DNA of 64,000 bases from Defluviimonas salinarum (lineage in GTDB: Bacteria > Pseudomonadota > Alphaproteobacteria > Rhodobacterales > Rhodobacteraceae). A program made the position numbers and the translations under genes. This document shows, in pieces, positions 48,484 through 57,538 of this stretch (within the stretch, counting starts at the first letter, position 1; the number at the start of each line of letters is the position of its first letter). The notes beneath the pieces were generated by a model. That model was given only the letters and a program-made list of their open reading frames with translations. It ran no database searches and was not told the origin of the DNA. Where the stretch lies: NCBI RefSeq assembly GCF_026013545.1, contig NZ_JAPDOG010000020.1, positions 1 through 64,000 on the forward strand, written 5' to 3'.

Positions 48484-49422
48484 TCAGCGCCAGTCGAAGA
48501 ACCCTTTGGGCGCCTGCCCGAGCAGATCGCGCGCGAGGTCCGCCCCTGCCTCGGCCGCGTCCCTGACCCCGCAGCGGCGCTCGCCGCGGATCACCTCGGA
48601 GCCGTCCGGCCTCAGGATCTCGCCCCTGAGCCAGAGTCCGTCGTCGTCATGGACCGCGAGCCCGGCGATCGGCGTCTCGCAGGAGCCGTCGAGCGTGGCG
48701 AGATAAGCGCGTTCGGCGGCGAGCCGCTCGCCGGTCGTCCGGTCATGGATCGCCGCGAGCAGCTCCGCAGCGCGGCTGTCGGCCAGCCGCCGCTCGATGC
48801 CGATGGCGCCCTGGGCAACGGCCGGCAGCATCTCCTCGACCGAGATAGGCCCCCGCGCAACCCCGGTCATGCCGAGCCGGTTCAGCCCCGCCATCGCGAG
48901 GAAGGTCGCCGAAGCCACCCCGTCCTCGAGCTTCTTGAGCCGTGTCTGAACATTGCCGCGGAACTCGACGATCCTCAGATCCGGCCGCCGGTTGGCGAGC
49001 TGGGCGCGCCGACGCAGCGAGGAGGAACCGACGACCGCACCCTCGGGCAGATCCGCGAGGCTCCCGGCCGACGGCGACACGAAGGCGTCGCGCACGTCCT
49101 CGCGCGGCAGGTAGCAGTCGAGCGTCAGCCCGTCGGGCTGGGCGACCGGCATGTCCTTCATCGAATGGACCGCGATGTCGATGTCGCCCGCGAGAAGCGC
49201 CTCCTCGATCTCCTTGGTGAAGAGGCCCTTGCCGCCGATCTCCTTCAGGGGCCGGTCGAGCACCCGGTCGCCGGTCGTCTTGATGATCACGATCTCGCAG
49301 GCGTCCTCGGGCAGCCCGTGCGCGGCCATGAGGCGCGTTCGGGTCTCGAAAGCCTGCGCCAGCGCCAGCGGCGAGCCGCGGGTGCCGATCTTCAGCGGTC
49401 TGGTTACGTCGGGCATCTGCAT
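48484..49422 (-). CDS. hemC: Porphobilinogen deaminase (hydroxymethylbilane synthase)
   Basis: 312 residues. IGTRGSPLALAQA opens the protein; the active-site Asp is in HSMKDMP, and the cofactor-binding cysteine in DGSCETPIAGLA. SLRRRAQLANRRPDL is the conserved basic block. It polymerises four porphobilinogens to hydroxymethylbilane for heme, and for bacteriochlorophyll where present. It is divergent from hemE with about 100 bases between the start codons, which contain a TTGACA. Confidence 0.97.
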   Translation of the reverse strand: MQMPDVTRPLKIGTRGSPLALAQAFETRTRLMAAHGLPEDACEIVIIKTTGDRVLDRPLKEIGGKGLFTKEIEEALLAGDIDIAVHSMKDMPVAQPDGLTLDCYLPREDVRDAFVSPSAGSLADLPEGAVVGSSSLRRRAQLANRRPDLRIVEFRGNVQTRLKKLEDGVASATFLAMAGLNRLGMTGVARGPISVEEMLPAVAQGAIGIERRLADSRAAELLAAIHDRTTGERLAAERAYLATLDGSCETPIAGLAVHDDDGLWLRGEILRPDGSEVIRGERRCGVRDAAEAGADLARDLLGQAPKGFFDWR

Positions 49423-49526
49423 GAGCCCGGCATAACCGCGACAGAATGCCCTTGCAATGGGCCGCGCTGGCGCATCCGCTTGACATCCCGTCGCAGGGCG
49501 GGGTGAAAGGGGCCGAGAGGTGAGAG

Positions 49527-50552
49527 ATGACCAAGACGATCCTGCGCGCCCTAGCCGGCGAAACCCTGCCCGTGCCGCCGGTCTGGATGATGCGCCAGGC
49601 GGGCCGCTACCTGCCGGAATACCGCGAAACCCGCGCGAAGGCGGGCGATTTCCTGTCGCTCTGCTATAACCCCGACCTCGCCGCCGAGGTCACGCTGCAG
49701 CCGCTTCGCCGCTACGGCTTCGACGCCGCGATCCTCTTCGCCGACATTCTGCTTCTGCCGCAGGCGCTCGGTTCCGATCTCTGGTTCGAAACCGGCGAGG
49801 GTCCGCGATTGTCCACGATCACGGGACCTGCGGACCTCGCCCGGCTGAAGGACCGCGACGCGATTCACGAGACGCTCGCGCCGGTCTATGAGACGGTGCG
49901 GATCCTCTCCCGCGAACTCCCGAATGAGGTCACGCTGATCGGCTTCGCCGGCGCGCCCTGGACCGTGGCAACCTACATGATCGCCGGGCGCGGCACGCCT
50001 GACCAGGGTCCGGCCCACGCGCTGAAGGCCGCCGACCGCGCGACCTTCGCCGCGCTCATCGACCTTCTGACCGAGGCGACGATCGACTACCTCTCGGCCC
50101 AGGTCGAGGCCGGCGCCGAGGTCATCAAGCTTTTCGACAGCTGGGCCGGCTCGCTCAAGGGCCAGGACTTCGACGATTTCGCCGTCGCGCCCGCCAATCG
50201 GATCATCGCCGCGCTCAAGGCACGCCATCCCGGCTTGCCGGTCATCGCCTTCCCGCGCGAGGCACGCGAGCGCTATGTCGGCTTCGCCAAGGCGACCGGG
50301 GCCGATTGCGTCGCGCTCGACAATTCGGTCGCGGCCGACTGGGCGGCCGAGAACGTGCAGACGGACGGCTGCGTCCAGGGCAATCTCGATCCCTCGCTCC
50401 TCGTCACCGGCGGCGAGGCGCTGGTGACGGAGACGCGGCGCATTGTGAAGGCCTTCTCGAACGGCCCCCATATCTTCAACCTCGGCCACGGCATCACGCC
50501 GGACGCCGATCCCGAGAATGTCCACCGGATGCTCGCGGCGATCCGCGGCTGA
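49527..50552 (+). CDS. hemE: Uroporphyrinogen decarboxylase
   Basis: 341 residues. [18 protein letters not shown] is the conserved N-terminal signature holding the catalytic Arg, [12 protein letters not shown] includes the substrate Asp, and [14 protein letters not shown] is the second signature. [20 protein letters not shown] closes it. It decarboxylates uroporphyrinogen III to coproporphyrinogen III. GAGAGGTGAGAG lies before the ATG. Convergent with the TetR gene, three bases apart. Confidence 0.97.
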   Translation: MTKTILRALAGETLPVPPVWMMRQAGRYLPEYRETRAKAGDFLSLCYNPDLAAEVTLQPLRRYGFDAAILFADILLLPQALGSDLWFETGEGPRLSTITGPADLARLKDRDAIHETLAPVYETVRILSRELPNEVTLIGFAGAPWTVATYMIAGRGTPDQGPAHALKAADRATFAALIDLLTEATIDYLSAQVEAGAEVIKLFDSWAGSLKGQDFDDFAVAPANRIIAALKARHPGLPVIAFPREARERYVGFAKATGADCVALDNSVAADWAAENVQTDGCVQGNLDPSLLVTGGEALVTETRRIVKAFSNGPHIFNLGHGITPDADPENVHRMLAAIRG

Positions 50553-50555
50553 GGA

Positions 50556-51191
50556 TCAGCTTTCGATTCGGGCGCGGTGCCGGGCGTTGAACGTCTCCAG
50601 CTCCGCCGCCGATCCGGGACGCCCGGTGAAGGTCAGAAGGTAGGTCGGGATGCGCTGAAGCCGCGTCTCCAGCGTCTCGGCGGTGCCGAGCGCGAGGTAG
50701 CCCACCTGCGTCAGGTAGACGGTGTTGGCGCGGATGTCGGCCTCCTCGGCGCCGTAGCCGTGGCGCTGGAACATCGCCCGGATCGCGGCGAGGCGCGTGT
50801 TGTCCGCCGCCTCGAAGGCCCGCCCGAGGTCGGAATCGGTGCGCGCCCAGTTCCGCATCGCGACATCGAGCGCGGCATCGAACAACTCCGGCGTCACCCA
50901 GCAGTCGAAGAGGTTCAGCACCGCCTCGTTGATCGTCGCCGCCGCGATCTCGGTCTGGAGCACGAGGTTGCCGGTGTTCTTCTCCTGCCACCGCTTCACC
51001 AGTGCCGCCAGCAGCGACTCGCGGTCGGTGAAATGCCAGTAGAAGCTCGTCCGCGACAGCCTGAGCCGCCGGGCGAGCGGCAGGATCTTCACCGCCTCCA
51101 CCCCGCCTTCGATCAGGAGCTGATAGGCGGCCTCGATCCAGCCCGCCTCGGTTCCGCGCCAGCCGCGCCCAAGCGATTCCATGTCTTCCAT
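50556..51191 (-). CDS. TetR-family regulator
   Basis: 211 residues. The N-terminal helix-turn-helix covers about 17-62: WIEAAYQLLIEGGVEAVKI and LARRLRLSRTSFYWHFTDRESLL. The C-terminal ligand domain is helical (about 75-200). Two start codons three apart are possible (51191 and 51182). It is divergent from the flavin oxidoreductase gene; a perfect palindrome in the gap is its likely operator, so it probably represses that gene until the substrate is present. Ligand unknown. Confidence 0.92.
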   Translation of the reverse strand: MEDMESLGRGWRGTEAGWIEAAYQLLIEGGVEAVKILPLARRLRLSRTSFYWHFTDRESLLAALVKRWQEKNTGNLVLQTEIAAATINEAVLNLFDCWVTPELFDAALDVAMRNWARTDSDLGRAFEAADNTRLAAIRAMFQRHGYGAEEADIRANTVYLTQVGYLALGTAETLETRLQRIPTYLLTFTGRPGSAAELETFNARHRARIES

Positions 51192-51235
51192 GCCGCTTCA
51201 TAACCAGATCGCGGCGAACCGGGGTCGAAAAAAAT

Positions 51236-51249
51236 CGACACATGTGTCG
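51236..51249. promoter_or_regulatory. Perfect 14-base palindrome, likely TetR operator
   Basis: CGACACATGTGTCG, flanked by A-runs on the left and T-runs on the right that extend the symmetry (AAAAAT...GTTTTT). It lies about 45 bases from the tetR start and 90 from the flavin oxidoreductase start. Typical TetR-family site size. Confidence 0.8.
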
Positions 51250-51339
51250 GTTTTTGCCCTCCATCGCCTGCAAATCCGGCGTAAAACCGATTCCGTAATC
51301 GCCCGGACACGACCCGGGCGCCTTCGGACAGGAACCGCC

Positions 51340-53379
51340 ATGGCTTCGAAAGACCCCCTCCTCCAGCCCTATCAGCTCAAGCACCTGACGCTGAAGAACC
51401 GGATCATGACGACGAGCCACGAGCCCGCCTATCCGGAAAACGGCATGCCCAAGGACCGCTACCGTGCCTATCACGTCGAGCGCGCCAAGGCCGGCGTCGC
51501 GATGACCATGACCGCGGGCTCTGCCGCGGTGTCGAAGGACAGCCCGCCGGTCTTCAACAACATCCTCGCCTACAAGGACGAGGTCGTGGGCTGGATGAAG
51601 AAGCTCACAGACGAGTGCCACGACCACGGCTGCGCGGTGATGATCCAGCTCACCCATCTCGGCCGTCGCACGCATTGGAACAAGGGCGACTGGCTGCCGG
51701 CGCTGACCTCCTCGCATCAGCGCGAACCGGCCCACCGCGCCTTCCCGAAGAAGATGGAAGACTGGGACATCGCCCGCATCATCCGTGACTACGCCGATGC
51801 GGCCGAGCGGATGGCCGAGGCCGGGCTCGATGGCATCGAGCTGCAGTGCTACGGCCACCTGATGGACCAGCTCATGTCGCCCCTGACGAACGAGCTCGAC
51901 GCCCCCTATGGCGGCACCCTCGAGAACCGGGCCCGCTTCACGATGGACGTGCTCGCCGCGATCAAGGAGCGCGTGGGCGACAGGCTCCTCATCGGCATGC
52001 GCTACACCGCCGACGAGACTGCGCCGGGCGGCCTCAGCGAGGAGGAAGGCATCGCCGTAGGCAAGATGTTCAAGGCGTCGGGCCATGTCGATTTCCTCAA
52101 CGTCATCCGCGGCCAGATCCACACCGACCCGGCGATGACCGACGTGATCCCGGTGCAGGGGATGGCCTCCGCCCCGCATCTCGACTTCGCCGGCCGGATC
52201 AAGGCCGAGGTCGGCCTGCCGACCTTCCATGCCGCCCGCATCCCCGATGTCGCGACCGCGCGCCATGCCATCGCCTCGGGCAAGCTCGACATGATCGGGA
52301 TGACGCGGGCGCACATGGCCGACCCGCATGTCGTGCGCAAGATCATCGAGAAGCGCGAGGACGACATCCGGCCCTGCGTCGGCGCGACCTACTGCCTCGA
52401 CCGGATCTACCAGGCGGGCGACGCGCTCTGCATGCACAACGCCGCGACGGGCCGCGAGCTGACCATGCCGCATGACATCGCACCGGCGGCCGAGAAGAAG
52501 AAGGTGGTGGTCGTCGGCGCCGGTCCCGCGGGTCTCGAAGCCGCCCGCGTCGCGGCCGAGCGCGGCCATTCGGTCACCGTGTTCGAGGCCGCCTCGAAAC
52601 CCGGCGGGCAGGTTCGGCTCACCGCCCAGAACCCGCGCCGCAAGGAGATGATCGGCATCATCGACTGGCGCATGGCGCAATGCGCGGCCCGCGACGTCGA
52701 GTTCCGCTTCGACACCTGGGCCGATGCCGCCGACGTCATCGCGCTTAATCCCGATGTCGTGGTGATCGCCACCGGCGGCCTGCCGCAATCAGAGGTGCTG
52801 GAGGCCGGCAACGAGCTCGTGGTCTCCTCCTGGGACATGATCTCGGGTGATGTGAAGCCGGGCTCGAACGTCCTCGTCTACGACGATGCGGGCGACCATG
52901 CCGGGCTGCAGGCCGCCGAGGTCGCGGCGAAGGCCGGCGCCAAGGTCGAGATCATGACGCCGGACCGCAGCTTCGCGCCGGACGTGATGGCGATGAACCT
53001 CGTCCCCTACTTGCGGTCGTTGCAGGACAAGGACGTGACCTTCACCGTCACCTTCCGCCTGACCTCGGTCGCGAGGGACGGCAACCGCCTCAAGGCGGTG
53101 ATCGGCTCGGACTACATGCCGCTCGCCAAGGAACGGCACTACGACCAGGTCGTGGTGAACCACGGTACGCTGCCGATGGACGAGCTCTACTTCGAACTGA
53201 AGCCGATGTCGGTGAACCTCGGCGAGGTCGACTACGACGCGCTCATCGCCGGGCGTCCGCAGACCGTGAACGGCGGCCCGAAGGACGGGTTCCGGCTCTT
53301 CCGCATCGGCGACGCGGTCGCGGCCCGCAACACCCATGCGGCGATCTACGATGGCCTGCGGTTCCTGAAGGACGTCTGA
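51340..53379 (+). CDS. Flavin oxidoreductase of the trimethylamine/dimethylglycine dehydrogenase type
   Basis: 679 residues. Residues 1 to about 340 are an Old Yellow Enzyme-like barrel (HLTLKNRIMTTSHEPAY, IQLTHLGRR, YGGTLENRARF). Next, the iron-sulfur region has C346, C352 and C364; where trimethylamine dehydrogenase has a fourth Cys, this protein has Ala349 (CVGATYC). From about 385 a FAD/NAD-binding domain follows (VVVVGAGPAGLEAARVAAERGH). The close relatives I recall are dimethylglycine catabolism DgcA and N-methylproline demethylases. It likely demethylates an N-methyl compound. The ATG at 51340 has GGACAGGAA upstream. Probably controlled by the divergent TetR. Confidence 0.88.
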   Translation: MASKDPLLQPYQLKHLTLKNRIMTTSHEPAYPENGMPKDRYRAYHVERAKAGVAMTMTAGSAAVSKDSPPVFNNILAYKDEVVGWMKKLTDECHDHGCAVMIQLTHLGRRTHWNKGDWLPALTSSHQREPAHRAFPKKMEDWDIARIIRDYADAAERMAEAGLDGIELQCYGHLMDQLMSPLTNELDAPYGGTLENRARFTMDVLAAIKERVGDRLLIGMRYTADETAPGGLSEEEGIAVGKMFKASGHVDFLNVIRGQIHTDPAMTDVIPVQGMASAPHLDFAGRIKAEVGLPTFHAARIPDVATARHAIASGKLDMIGMTRAHMADPHVVRKIIEKREDDIRPCVGATYCLDRIYQAGDALCMHNAATGRELTMPHDIAPAAEKKKVVVVGAGPAGLEAARVAAERGHSVTVFEAASKPGGQVRLTAQNPRRKEMIGIIDWRMAQCAARDVEFRFDTWADAADVIALNPDVVVIATGGLPQSEVLEAGNELVVSSWDMISGDVKPGSNVLVYDDAGDHAGLQAAEVAAKAGAKVEIMTPDRSFAPDVMAMNLVPYLRSLQDKDVTFTVTFRLTSVARDGNRLKAVIGSDYMPLAKERHYDQVVVNHGTLPMDELYFELKPMSVNLGEVDYDALIAGRPQTVNGGPKDGFRLFRIGDAVAARNTHAAIYDGLRFLKDV

Positions 53380-53493
53380 TCACGCCCTTCCCCTTTTCGC
53401 CCCGTCCGGTATTGTGACGTCTCGGGACCGGTCCGCACTTTCGGGTGACGGGCTGGCCCGCGCGCCGCAACGACGGTCGGGAGGAAAGGGAAT

Positions 53494-54357
53494 ATGCGAT
53501 ATCTGGCTGCGACAACCGCCGCCGAGGCCGCTGCCGCGCTGGCGGCGGAAACCGGTCTCACGCGGGTCCTGGCGGGCGGGACGGACGTGCTCGTCCAGCT
53601 CCGCTCGGGGCTCGTCGAACCCGAGCTCGTCGTCGACATCAAGAAGATCCCCGGCATGCGCGAGATCACGGCGGAGGCCGGCGGTTTCCGCATCGGCGCC
53701 GCGGTCTCGGGCGCCGAGATCGGCGAGCACGAGGCGCTCTGCGCCCTCTGGCCCGGCGTGACTGAGGGCGTGCAGCTCATCGGCTCGACCCAGGTGCAGG
53801 GGCGCTGCACCATGACTGGCAACCTCTGCAATGCCTCGCCCGCGGGCGACGCGGTGCCCTCGCTGGTGGCGGCGAATGCGGTCGCGCGGATCGCCGGGCC
53901 TCAGGGCGAGCGCGACTGCCCAGTCGCCGAGATCCCCTCCGGCCCCGGCAAGACCACGCTGAAGAAGGGCGAGATCATCTCCTCGATCTTCCTGCCCGCC
54001 CGGCCCGGCCGCGCCTCCGACGCCTACCTGCGCTTCATCCCGCGCACCGAGATGGATATCGCGGTTGCCTCCGCCGCAGTGTCGCTGGAACTCGACTCGG
54101 GCGGCACCGTGAAGACCGCGCGCATCGCGCTTGGCGCGGTGGCGCCGACCGTGATCGCGGTCGACGCGGCGGCCGCACTCCTCGTCGGCACCAGGCTCGA
54201 TGACGGAACCCTCGCCAAGATGGCGCAGGCCTGCGAGGCAGTCTGCAAGCCGATCGACGACAAGCGCGGCACCGTCGCCTTCCGCACGAAGACCGCCGGC
54301 ACGCTCGCCAGGCGCGCCGCGCTCATCGCTTACGCCCGCGCCGGAGGTTCCAGATGA
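53494..54357 (+). CDS. Molybdenum hydroxylase (xanthine dehydrogenase family), FAD subunit
   Basis: 287 residues with LAGGTDVLVQLRSG and TGNLCNASPAGDAVPSL, the two FAD-binding signatures of the CoxM/XdhB type. RAARIALGAVAPTVI-like C-terminal block is also present (KTARIALGAVAPT). It passes electrons from the Fe-S subunit to NAD+ or a quinone. The gene order FAD, 2Fe-2S, Mo subunit is as in coxMSL. A GGGAGGAAAGGG ribosome site precedes the ATG. It overlaps the next gene by four bases. Confidence 0.94.
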   Translation: MRYLAATTAAEAAAALAAETGLTRVLAGGTDVLVQLRSGLVEPELVVDIKKIPGMREITAEAGGFRIGAAVSGAEIGEHEALCALWPGVTEGVQLIGSTQVQGRCTMTGNLCNASPAGDAVPSLVAANAVARIAGPQGERDCPVAEIPSGPGKTTLKKGEIISSIFLPARPGRASDAYLRFIPRTEMDIAVASAAVSLELDSGGTVKTARIALGAVAPTVIAVDAAAALLVGTRLDDGTLAKMAQACEAVCKPIDDKRGTVAFRTKTAGTLARRAALIAYARAGGSR

Positions 54358-54830
54358 CCAAGATCCATGTCTCCACCACGATCAACGGCGACGCCCACGA
54401 GTTCCTCTGCGCGCCGGACGAGACGCTCCTCGACGTGCTGAGGAACCGGCTCGGCCTCACCGGCGCCAAGGAAGGTTGCGGCACCGGCGATTGCGGCGCC
54501 TGTTCGGTGACCGTCAACGGACGGCTCGTCTGCTCCTGCCTCGTCCTCGGCGCCGAGGCCGAGGGGGCCGAGATCGCGACCATCGAGGGCATGGCCGACG
54601 GCGACGACCTGCATCCCCTGCAGCGCCATTTCATCGACGGCGCGGCGCTGCAATGCGGGGTCTGCACGCCCGGCATCCTCGTCGCCGCCAAGGCGCTCCT
54701 CGAGAAGAACCCGGACCCGACGGACGAGGAACTGCGCTACTGGCTCGCCGGCAACCTCTGCCGCTGCACCGGCTACGACAAGATCATCCGCGCCGTGCAG
54801 GCGGCCGCGGCCGAGATGAGGGGGGCCTGA
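54354..54830 (+). CDS. Molybdenum hydroxylase, 2Fe-2S subunit
   Basis: 158 residues. Ferredoxin-type cluster Cys42, 47, 50 and 62 (GCGTGDCGAC...CSC) and the second cluster Cys101, 104, 136 and 138 (QCGVCTPG...LCRCTGY). This is the CoxS/XdhC layout with both clusters complete. It links the molybdenum centre to the FAD subunit. It overlaps the FAD subunit gene by four bases and its stop lies one base before the Mo-subunit start. Confidence 0.96.
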   Translation: MTKIHVSTTINGDAHEFLCAPDETLLDVLRNRLGLTGAKEGCGTGDCGACSVTVNGRLVCSCLVLGAEAEGAEIATIEGMADGDDLHPLQRHFIDGAALQCGVCTPGILVAAKALLEKNPDPTDEELRYWLAGNLCRCTGYDKIIRAVQAAAAEMRGA

Positions 54831-54831
54831 G

Positions 54832-57072
54832 ATGTCCTTGGACGAATACCGCAAGCGCGAGTTCAAGCAGGTCGGAACGCGGGTCCGCCGCCCCGACGGG
54901 GTCGACAAGGTCACCGGCCGGGCGATGTACGGGGCCGACGCCACCGCGCCCGGCATGCTCTGGGGCCGCATCCTGCGCTCGCCCCATGCCCATGCCCGGA
55001 TCCGCTCGATCGACGTCTCCGCCGCGCTGGCGCTGAAGGGCGTTAAAGCCGTGGTCACGGCCGAGGATTTCGGCGTGCCGGAGGACGATTTCACCCGCGA
55101 CGTGCAGGACAACTGCATGGCGCGCGGCCGCGCGCTCTATGACGGCCACGCCGTCGCCGCAGTCGCCGCCGTGGACCAGGCGACCGCGCGGGCGGCGCTG
55201 AAGCTCATCAAGGTCGATTACGAAATCCTGCCGCATGTCACCGACGTCGACGCGGCGATGCAACCCGGCGCGCCCGTGGTGCAGGAAGGCCGGGTGCAGG
55301 AGAACGTGCCCAAGGGCTTCTCCGACAACGTCACCGCACATTTCGAGTTTGGCCACGGCGACCTCGACGCGGGCTTCGCCAAGGCCGACAAGATCGTCGA
55401 GCGGTCATTCAAGACCGCCGCCACCCATCAGGGCTACATCGAGCCCCATGCCTGCCTCGCCTCGGTCACCTCGGACGGCAAGGCCGACCTCTGGTGCTGC
55501 ACGCAGGGCCATTTCTACGTCCGTACGCTCTGCGCCGGGATCCTCGGCATGGAGGCGAGCCAGCTCCGTGTCACCGCTTCCGAGATCGGCGGCGGCTTCG
55601 GCGGAAAGACCACGGTCTTCATCGAGCCTGTCGCGCTGATGCTTTCGAAGAAGGCCGGGCGGCCGGTCAAGCTCGTGATGAGCCGCGACGAGGTGTTCCG
55701 GGCTACCGGGCCGACGGTTTCGTCGTCCTCCGACATCAAGATCGGCATGACGAAGGACGGCCGCATCACGGCGGCCGAGGCGACCCTGCGCTATCAGGGA
55801 GGCGCCTTCCCCTGCGGCACGACCGAGTTCGGCACCCAGGCGGCCTTCGCGGCCTATGACCTCGACGCCGTGCGCACTTACGGCTGGTCGGTGATGACCA
55901 ACCGCCCGAAAGAGGCCGCCTACCGCGCGCCGGGCGCGCCGGTCGCGATCTACGCGGTCGAAAGCGTCGTCGACGAGCTTTGCCAGCATTTCGGCCTCGA
56001 TCCGCTCGATGTGCGCCTGAAGAACGCCGCGCGGAAGGGCACGAAATCCTCCTACGGGCCGACCTTCCCCGATATCGGGCTCGTCGCGACGCTGGAGGCC
56101 GCCAGGGCGCACCCGCACTACAAGGCGCCGCTCGGCCCGAACCAGGGCCGCGGCCTCTCCTGCGGCTTCTGGTTCAACTTCGGCGGCAATACCTGCGTGA
56201 GCCTCAACGTGAACACCGACGGTACCGTCGGCATCACCGAAGGCAACCCCGACATCGGCGGATCACGCGCCTCGATCAGCCTGATGGCGGCCGAGGAACT
56301 GGGCATTCCCTACGACAACATCCGCACGATCGTCGCCGACACGTCGTCCTTGGGCTACAACGACGTGACCGACGGCAGCCGCGTGACCTTCGCGGTGGGG
56401 CTGGCAACGATCAAGGCCGCGCGCGACGCGGTCCGGAAGATGTGCGCCCGCGCGGCGAAGATCTGGGGGATCGACGAGGAAGCCGTCCAGTGGAAGGACG
56501 GCGCGGCGGTGCCCGCCGGCCCCAATGCCGGGAAGTTCCCGCCGATGACGCTGGCCGAGATCGCCGCCGTCTCCGCCGAGACCGGCGGCCCGATCGCCGG
56601 CCATTACGAGGTCAACGCCGACGGCGCCGGGGTGTCGTTCGGCGTCCATCTCTGCGATGTCGAGGTCGACCGCGAGACCGGCGCGACCAAGGTCCTGCGC
56701 TACACGGTCTTCCAGGATGCCGGCAAGGCGGTGCATCCCGACTATGTCGAGGGCCAGATGCAGGGCGGCGCGGTGCAGGGCATCGGCTGGGCCTTGAACG
56801 AGGAGTATATCTACGGCGAGGACGGACGGCTCCAGAACCCGACCTTCCTCGACTACCGGGTGCCCGTGGCCTCGGACCTGCCGATGATCGAGACGGTGAT
56901 CCTCGAAATCCCGAACCCCGGCCATCCCTACGGCGTGCGCGGAGTCGGCGAGACCGGCATCGTCCCGCCGCTTGCGGCGCTGTCGAACGCGGTCTCGCAC
57001 GCGATCGGATTGCGCATGAGCGAACTGCCGATGTCGCCGCCGCGCATCCTGAAGGCGCTCGGGGGCTCCTGA
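54832..57072 (+). CDS. Molybdenum hydroxylase, molybdopterin-binding large subunit
   Basis: 746 residues. Molybdopterin-cytosine dinucleotide contacts GGGFGGKT and the AYRAPGAP loop (363-370); catalytic Glu707 in GVGETG. CO dehydrogenase's AYRCSFR loop with Cys is absent, so it is not a CO-oxidising enzyme. It is a hydroxylase for aldehydes or N-heterocycles (nicotinate, isoquinoline and pterin types are relatives); the substrate cannot be named. It is followed directly by its own MoaD-like gene, overlapping by one base. Confidence 0.93.
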   Translation: MSLDEYRKREFKQVGTRVRRPDGVDKVTGRAMYGADATAPGMLWGRILRSPHAHARIRSIDVSAALALKGVKAVVTAEDFGVPEDDFTRDVQDNCMARGRALYDGHAVAAVAAVDQATARAALKLIKVDYEILPHVTDVDAAMQPGAPVVQEGRVQENVPKGFSDNVTAHFEFGHGDLDAGFAKADKIVERSFKTAATHQGYIEPHACLASVTSDGKADLWCCTQGHFYVRTLCAGILGMEASQLRVTASEIGGGFGGKTTVFIEPVALMLSKKAGRPVKLVMSRDEVFRATGPTVSSSSDIKIGMTKDGRITAAEATLRYQGGAFPCGTTEFGTQAAFAAYDLDAVRTYGWSVMTNRPKEAAYRAPGAPVAIYAVESVVDELCQHFGLDPLDVRLKNAARKGTKSSYGPTFPDIGLVATLEAARAHPHYKAPLGPNQGRGLSCGFWFNFGGNTCVSLNVNTDGTVGITEGNPDIGGSRASISLMAAEELGIPYDNIRTIVADTSSLGYNDVTDGSRVTFAVGLATIKAARDAVRKMCARAAKIWGIDEEAVQWKDGAAVPAGPNAGKFPPMTLAEIAAVSAETGGPIAGHYEVNADGAGVSFGVHLCDVEVDRETGATKVLRYTVFQDAGKAVHPDYVEGQMQGGAVQGIGWALNEEYIYGEDGRLQNPTFLDYRVPVASDLPMIETVILEIPNPGHPYGVRGVGETGIVPPLAALSNAVSHAIGLRMSELPMSPPRILKALGGS

Positions 57073-57317
57073 TGGTCAAGGTCCTGCTCTGGGGTTCGCT
57101 CCGGCAGGCAACTGGCGGGCTCGCCGAGGTCGAGGTCGAGGCGGCGAATTTCAAGCAGCTCCTCGACCGGCTCGCGGTCGAATATCCCGGCCTCAAACCC
57201 CAGATCGCGCGCGGCATCTCGCTTTCGCTCGACGGCGTGATCTACCGCGAGGCCTGGTTCACCGAGATCGGACCCGACAGCGAGGTCGTGCTCATGCCCT
57301 ACATGACCGGCGGCTGA
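57072..57317 (+). CDS. MoaD/ThiS-family small protein
   Basis: 81 residues ending in Gly-Gly, the thiocarboxylate-carrying end of MoaD/ThiS proteins. Ubiquitin-like fold pattern: VKVLLWGSLRQATGG, VEVEAANFKQLLDRLAVEYPGL and VLMPYMTGG. In a separate operon one would expect moaE beside it; here it follows the molybdenum hydroxylase and begins inside its stop codon. It may serve maturation of that enzyme's cofactor or sulfur ligand. That role is inferred from position only. Confidence 0.85.
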   Translation: MVKVLLWGSLRQATGGLAEVEVEAANFKQLLDRLAVEYPGLKPQIARGISLSLDGVIYREAWFTEIGPDSEVVLMPYMTGG

Positions 57318-57538
57318 CGCGTCGCAGGCGGGGCGGCGAATCGATTACGCGACGGGCTGACGCAATCAGGTCGTTTCCGGGGGCCATTCCGTCGCTATAC
57401 GAACAAACTTCGCGCCTGCCGCAGGGGAAATAAGGTTCCGACGCCGGACTGAAACAACATGTTGAAATCGGGGAACGGTTCCGTTTTAGTCACCACACGG
57501 GTACAGAAGACATCAAAACACCAACGGGGAGCCCGACA
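57318..57538 (+). promoter_or_regulatory. Region before the polyamine-type ABC importer, with two palindromes
   Basis: 221 bases without a gene. Two short palindromes: CAACATGTTG (57455-57464) and GGAACGGTTCC (57472-57482). GGTTCCG occurs at 57435 and again at 57478. These are candidate regulator sites for the importer operon. GTCGCTATACG near 57392 could be a -10-like element. Confidence 0.5.

Noticed and set aside
54832-57072. CO dehydrogenase (CoxL) identity of the molybdenum subunit
   Set aside because: The AYRCSFR loop with the Cu-binding cysteine is replaced by AYRAPGAP.
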